Assembly: GCA_040218875.1 (NCBI GenBank)
Contig: JAVJQP010000027.1
Reading direction: 5' to 3' (one strand)
Length of the DNA stretch: 64,000 bases
Source of the DNA: Coleofasciculus sp937127375
GTDB lineage: Bacteria > Cyanobacteriota > Cyanobacteriia > Cyanobacteriales > Coleofasciculaceae
Shown here: piece after piece, positions 60,733-64,000 of the stretch
Layout: each line of letters opens with the position of its first letter
How positions within the stretch are numbered: the stretch's first letter is position 1
Position numbers and translations under genes: made by a program
The notes under the pieces: generated by a model
Databases searched by the model: none
What the model was told of the DNA's origin: nothing
Seen by the model: the letters and a program-made list of their open reading frames with translations, nothing else

Positions 60733-62397
60733 TTATGTTTGATTTACCCATTGTACTATGGCTTGGATTAACCCTTCTAAGGTATAATATTGAGCCTCTA
60801 CATCCACTCGCCCTAAGAGTTGTTGACAGGTTTTAGAGGTTTGTGGACCAATGGAGGCAATACAGACATTTTCCAAAAGCGAGAGTGGATGATTACTGTT
60901 TTTGTCCAAAAGCTGCCTAAAATTTTTGACGGTTTTAGAACTGGCAAAGGTAATAATATTGACGGTATGATTTTGCAACGCTGCCGCAGCTGGGGGTGCT
61001 ATTTCCCCTGGACAGGTTGACTGATAGGCTGCTACTTCCACAATAGTAGCACCCTGGGCAGTTAAGTCTTTGACTAAAACCTCTCGTCCCCCAGTTTCTA
61101 CACGCGGAAACAGGATAGTTTGTTCCGCCAAGGGTTCCGGAAAATGTTCAACTAGAGAATCGGCGACAAAATCTGGGGGAATAAAATCTGGATGTAATCC
61201 CCGTTCCTTTAAACTAGCCGCCGTTTTCTTGCCCACAACAGCAATTTTGACGCCGGATAACGCACGACTATCTTTTCCTAGTGTCAGCAATCGTTCAAAA
61301 AAGTACTTGACGCCGTTACTTGAGGTGAGAATTAACCAATCAAAATCGGATAAATTAGTAATGGCTTGATCTAAGGCGTCCCAACTCGACGGCGGTGTAA
61401 TCACCAAGGCGGGCATTTCAATCACCGTTGCGCCTTCTTTCTCCAACAAGTCCCGAAATGTACTCGACTGTTGCGCCGAACGAGTGACTAAGATTGTTTG
61501 ACCCTGAAGCATCTGCGGGAAACTACGTTTATTAATGTCATAGCCTATTGTCTCTTGTTTTGGGGTAAACTCAACGGGTAACTGTTGGTGCGATCGCAGA
61601 TAGTCTCGTAATCCTACCACTTCTCCCACGACAATCACCACCGGAGACAGGGAGACACCAGCTGTTTGCTTAACAATACTGGACAGGGTTCCCACCCAAA
61701 CCTGTTGCTGAGTCTGTCCACAAGCCCGAATCACCGCCACAGGGGTTTGATAGGATTTGCCATAACGCTGTAACTGCTGAACGATGGTGGCTAAATGACG
61801 CCCACCCATTAAAATAGCCAGAGTATCGATTCGCGCCAATGCTTCCCAGTCTAAGGCTTCGGGTTGATGCGCTGTCAGCACAGTAAAACAGCGACTCAAA
61901 ACCGCATCAGTCAGGGGAATATTTGCCAGTAACGGTGCAGCTAGGGCAGAGGAAATCCCCGGTACGACTTCAAAGGCACAATCGGCATCGGTTAACGCTT
62001 GAATTTCAGATGTAGCCCGACCAAAGATAAAGGGATCACCACTTTTTAAACGGGCGACTTGCTTTCCTTGTTGGCATTGTTCAACCAACAATTGATTAAT
62101 CTTTGCTTGCGAAGTTGAGGGACGCCCCCCCCGCTTTCCCACATCAAACTGGCGGCAATTTGCTGGGACTAATTCTAAAAGTTGGGCGTCTACTAAAGCG
62201 TCATAGACTAATACCTCCGCTTGACGGAGAATCTGTTGCCCGCGTAGGGTGAGGTATGCCATACTTCCGGGTCCAGCACCGACGAGATACACTTTACCCA
62301 AAGGGCGTCGAGAACGCCCACCTCTAGAAGAATCAGGATAAAAGCTGCCCGCTGCCTGTTGATTGTTGATTCGGGATTCTTGATTGGGGTGAACCAT
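60733..62397 (-). CDS. cobA-hemD: Uroporphyrinogen-III C-methyltransferase/uroporphyrinogen-III synthase fusion
   Basis: A 554-aa fusion. The N-terminal SUMT domain (about 37-275) has GKVYLVGAGPGSMAYLTLRG, RLKSGDPFIFGR, VVPGISSALAAP and TLAILMGG. The C-terminal HemD domain (about 295-554) has ILVTRSAQQSSTFRDLLEKE, LILTSSNGVKYFFERL and TFASSKTVKNF. It makes uroporphyrinogen III and methylates it to precorrin-2 for siroheme and cobalamin. The fused form is known in some bacteria. The first 30 residues (QESRINNQQAAGSFYPDSS) are unlike the family, so the start may lie further in. Confidence 0.93.
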   Translation of the reverse strand: MVHPNQESRINNQQAAGSFYPDSSRGGRSRRPLGKVYLVGAGPGSMAYLTLRGQQILRQAEVLVYDALVDAQLLELVPANCRQFDVGKRGGRPSTSQAKINQLLVEQCQQGKQVARLKSGDPFIFGRATSEIQALTDADCAFEVVPGISSALAAPLLANIPLTDAVLSRCFTVLTAHQPEALDWEALARIDTLAILMGGRHLATIVQQLQRYGKSYQTPVAVIRACGQTQQQVWVGTLSSIVKQTAGVSLSPVVIVVGEVVGLRDYLRSHQQLPVEFTPKQETIGYDINKRSFPQMLQGQTILVTRSAQQSSTFRDLLEKEGATVIEMPALVITPPSSWDALDQAITNLSDFDWLILTSSNGVKYFFERLLTLGKDSRALSGVKIAVVGKKTAASLKERGLHPDFIPPDFVADSLVEHFPEPLAEQTILFPRVETGGREVLVKDLTAQGATIVEVAAYQSTCPGEIAPPAAAALQNHTVNIITFASSKTVKNFRQLLDKNSNHPLSLLENVCIASIGPQTSKTCQQLLGRVDVEAQYYTLEGLIQAIVQWVNQT

Positions 62398-62542
62398 TCT
62401 CCAATTTTAAACTGTTTTCGTAAACACATCCTCCTTTATCACCCCATGCAAGAGGAGGCGATTGAAATCGCTGCTATACAAACAAAGTCCGCCTGCGCGG
62501 ACTAGGGGGCTGTCTTAGGTTTGAGTAGTTCAAGGTTAAGCA

Positions 62543-62575
62543 AGATCCCCGACTTCTCTAAGAAGTCGGGGATCT
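62543..62575. repeat. 33-bp hairpin repeat (AGATCCCCGACTTCT), copy 2
   Basis: Arms AGATCCCCGACTTCT and AGAAGTCGGGGATCT, one base different from 7036-7068. It lies in the 365-bp gap 62398-62762, which also has GTCCGCCTGCGCGGAC near 62488 and no gene. Confidence 0.85.
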
Positions 62576-62762
62576 GTCTGTGTAGCTCACTTACTTGAAA
62601 AGCCCTGTAAGCTGTCATGCCTTTAAATTGGGAATGGGTAGTGAGGAGGAATGGGAAACAGAGAACGTTTACAGATTATTAGAAATAGCTTATATATATG
62701 GGCGCACATTTTCCCACTATAAAATAATACTATCAAAAACTAATCGAATTGTCTAGATTTTT

Positions 62763-63770
62763 TCAAAAATGCTGAAATCCTCGACTTAGGGTTAATAATT
62801 CATCCGCATACTGTCCCGTACTATCCCTGAGACAAACCGACCTACCGGATGTAACGTAACCAATAATTGCTAATCCGGCTGCAAATTTTTCGACAAATAC
62901 CTGAGCCAATGGTTCAGACAAACATAACACCAGTTCAAAGTCTTCTCCCCCATACAAAACCCAATCCCAAACTTGTTCTGGGGAAACAAGCCGAGGTAAT
63001 ACGGAGGGGATAGGAATCGCATCCCGTTCCACCACAGCCCCCACCCCACTCGCTCGACAGATTTGGGCGATCGCATCGGCAAGTCCATCGCTGCTATCCA
63101 TTGCGGTTAGGGAGATTGGAGATTGGGAGGCTAGAATTTCCCAGAGTTGAGGTAAGATATCCAGTCTGGGCTTAGGGCGTTGGTGGGCTTGAATCAGACG
63201 CGATCGCTCTTTTTCACTCAAGTCTTTGCCGAATTCCGGATTAAGTAACAATTCCAACCCAACTCGCGATGCACCATGAACTCCTGTCACCACGATCGCA
63301 TCACCGACTTTAGCAGTAGAACGCCGCATGACGCGCTCTTGTAAAACTTGACCAAATGCAGTAATCGATACCGTAATCACCGGAGACTGACAAACATCAC
63401 CCCCGACAATGGGCGTATTATACGGCTGTAAACACTCAGACATACCTTGGTAGAGTCGTTCAACCCAACTCACCGCCACATCACCCGGAAGACTCAAGCC
63501 AACCGTAATCCCCAGAGGCGATGAACCCATTGCGGCTAAATCCGATAAATTTGCCGCCACAGCACGCCAACCCACATCTTCGGCTGAGGTGGTGCGATCG
63601 CTAAAATGAATTCCATCTACTAAGACATCGGTTGTCACCACTAATAATTGCCCAGGTTCTAGATTTGGCATAATCGCCGCATCATCACCCACAATATCTG
63701 AGGGACAAAAGCGCTGTAATCGTTTTAAAACACCCTGTTCTCCAATATCTATAATCACATCATCGCTCAT
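62763..63770 (-). CDS. thiL: Thiamine-monophosphate kinase
   Basis: A 335-aa PurM-like kinase. DIVGDDAAIM is the metal/ATP site, followed by TTDVLVDGIHF, SDLAAMGSSPLGITVGLSLP, VGGDVCQSP and TAMDSSDGLADAIAQI, then YGGEDFELVLCL. It phosphorylates thiamine monophosphate to thiamine diphosphate. It stands alone after a short leader. Confidence 0.94.
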   Translation of the reverse strand: MSDDVIIDIGEQGVLKRLQRFCPSDIVGDDAAIMPNLEPGQLLVVTTDVLVDGIHFSDRTTSAEDVGWRAVAANLSDLAAMGSSPLGITVGLSLPGDVAVSWVERLYQGMSECLQPYNTPIVGGDVCQSPVITVSITAFGQVLQERVMRRSTAKVGDAIVVTGVHGASRVGLELLLNPEFGKDLSEKERSRLIQAHQRPKPRLDILPQLWEILASQSPISLTAMDSSDGLADAIAQICRASGVGAVVERDAIPIPSVLPRLVSPEQVWDWVLYGGEDFELVLCLSEPLAQVFVEKFAAGLAIIGYVTSGRSVCLRDSTGQYADELLTLSRGFQHF

Positions 63771-63953
63771 TTGTCAATTAATCTAAGTCGTCGGACTTGC
63801 ATTAAAGTTAACAGTTGAGATTAGGGAACAGCAAGGAACAGTAAAGTCCTGTCATCATTAATTACGTCGATGCAGTTTAGGAAAGCGATAGTAGGTATCT
63901 CCATCCGGATCAACTTCTGGCATAGCATTAAACTGATGATCCTTACCTTAACC

Positions 63954-64000
63954 TGAATGGCACGCTCAGATGAGGCTGGTGGGCATTGCCCACCCTACGG
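63954..64000. repeat. Repeat family B, copy 3 (cut by window end)
   Basis: TGAATGGCACGCTCAGATGA, then GGTGGGCATTGCCCACCCTA, matching the first part of the copies at 24288 and 36936. No gene is seen between 63771 and the window end. Confidence 0.75.

Overview
The window is chromosomal DNA of a filamentous, repeat-rich cyanobacterium, probably of the Coleofasciculus/Microcoleus/Moorea type. This rests on the abundant HIP1 octamer GCGATCGC, Uma2-family nucleases, pentapeptide-repeat proteins, an AAA/WD40 giant, a conserved cyanobacterial gene resembling ebsA, a phylloquinone (menC/menE) cluster and two copper P-type ATPases. The genus is an inference. No rRNA, convincing tRNA, phage module or cas gene was seen.

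Layout. 0-7 kb: Uma2 nuclease, a decayed nucleotidyltransferase, a SAM methyltransferase, a nitrilase-family amidase, two tandem pentapeptide-repeat genes, and a two-gene ATPase plus Toprim-like cassette resembling OLD/PARIS-type defence pairs. 7-12.5 kb: overlapping DUF1611 and enolase-superfamily epimerase genes (dgcN/dgcA-like), a NACHT relic, a HIT protein, an EbsA-like protein and a DRTGG protein. 12.6-17 kb: two large P-loop NTPases. 17-28 kb: Uma2, moaD-like, thrC, the AAA/WD40 protein, a GGDEF protein, sdhA and a TnpB relic. 28-36 kb: menE, a cytochrome P450 and menC in one orientation, then alr with a TnpB element against its 3' end. 36-46 kb: a small glycine-rich membrane protein, a CtaA-like copper ATPase, an FHA protein, tmk-holB, a glutathione reductase relic, an ArsP-like permease and collapsed rppA/rppB relics. 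46.5-49 kb: a guanidine-I riboswitch followed by Ni-dependent guanidine hydrolase and its HypA/HypB-like nickel chaperones. 49-60 kb: a CsbD-like protein, three more Uma2 genes, an orphan CRISPR array, a second copper ATPase and an SLH-GH10-like protein. 60-64 kb: a repetitive acidic/basic protein, a CobA-HemD fusion and thiL.

The most unusual signal is a large load of short repeats, several of which sit in frame inside conserved protein genes. About nine copies of a 60-67 bp palindromic element (ends AGGGCGGGTTT and AAACCCGCCCCTACA) occur in intergenic DNA, but copies also interrupt both copper ATPases and menE without breaking the frame. One lies between the collapsed halves of a two-component system. 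Other repeats inflate menC, menE and an NTPase. This resembles the protein-coding palindromic elements of Rickettsia.

The CRISPR array has six full 37-bp repeats. It is probably transcribed from the minus strand, because the reverse-complemented repeat ends in ATTGAAAC. At its distal end a MITE-like repeat abuts a truncated repeat, and a degenerate repeat lies about 300 bp further out, so the array seems to have been longer.
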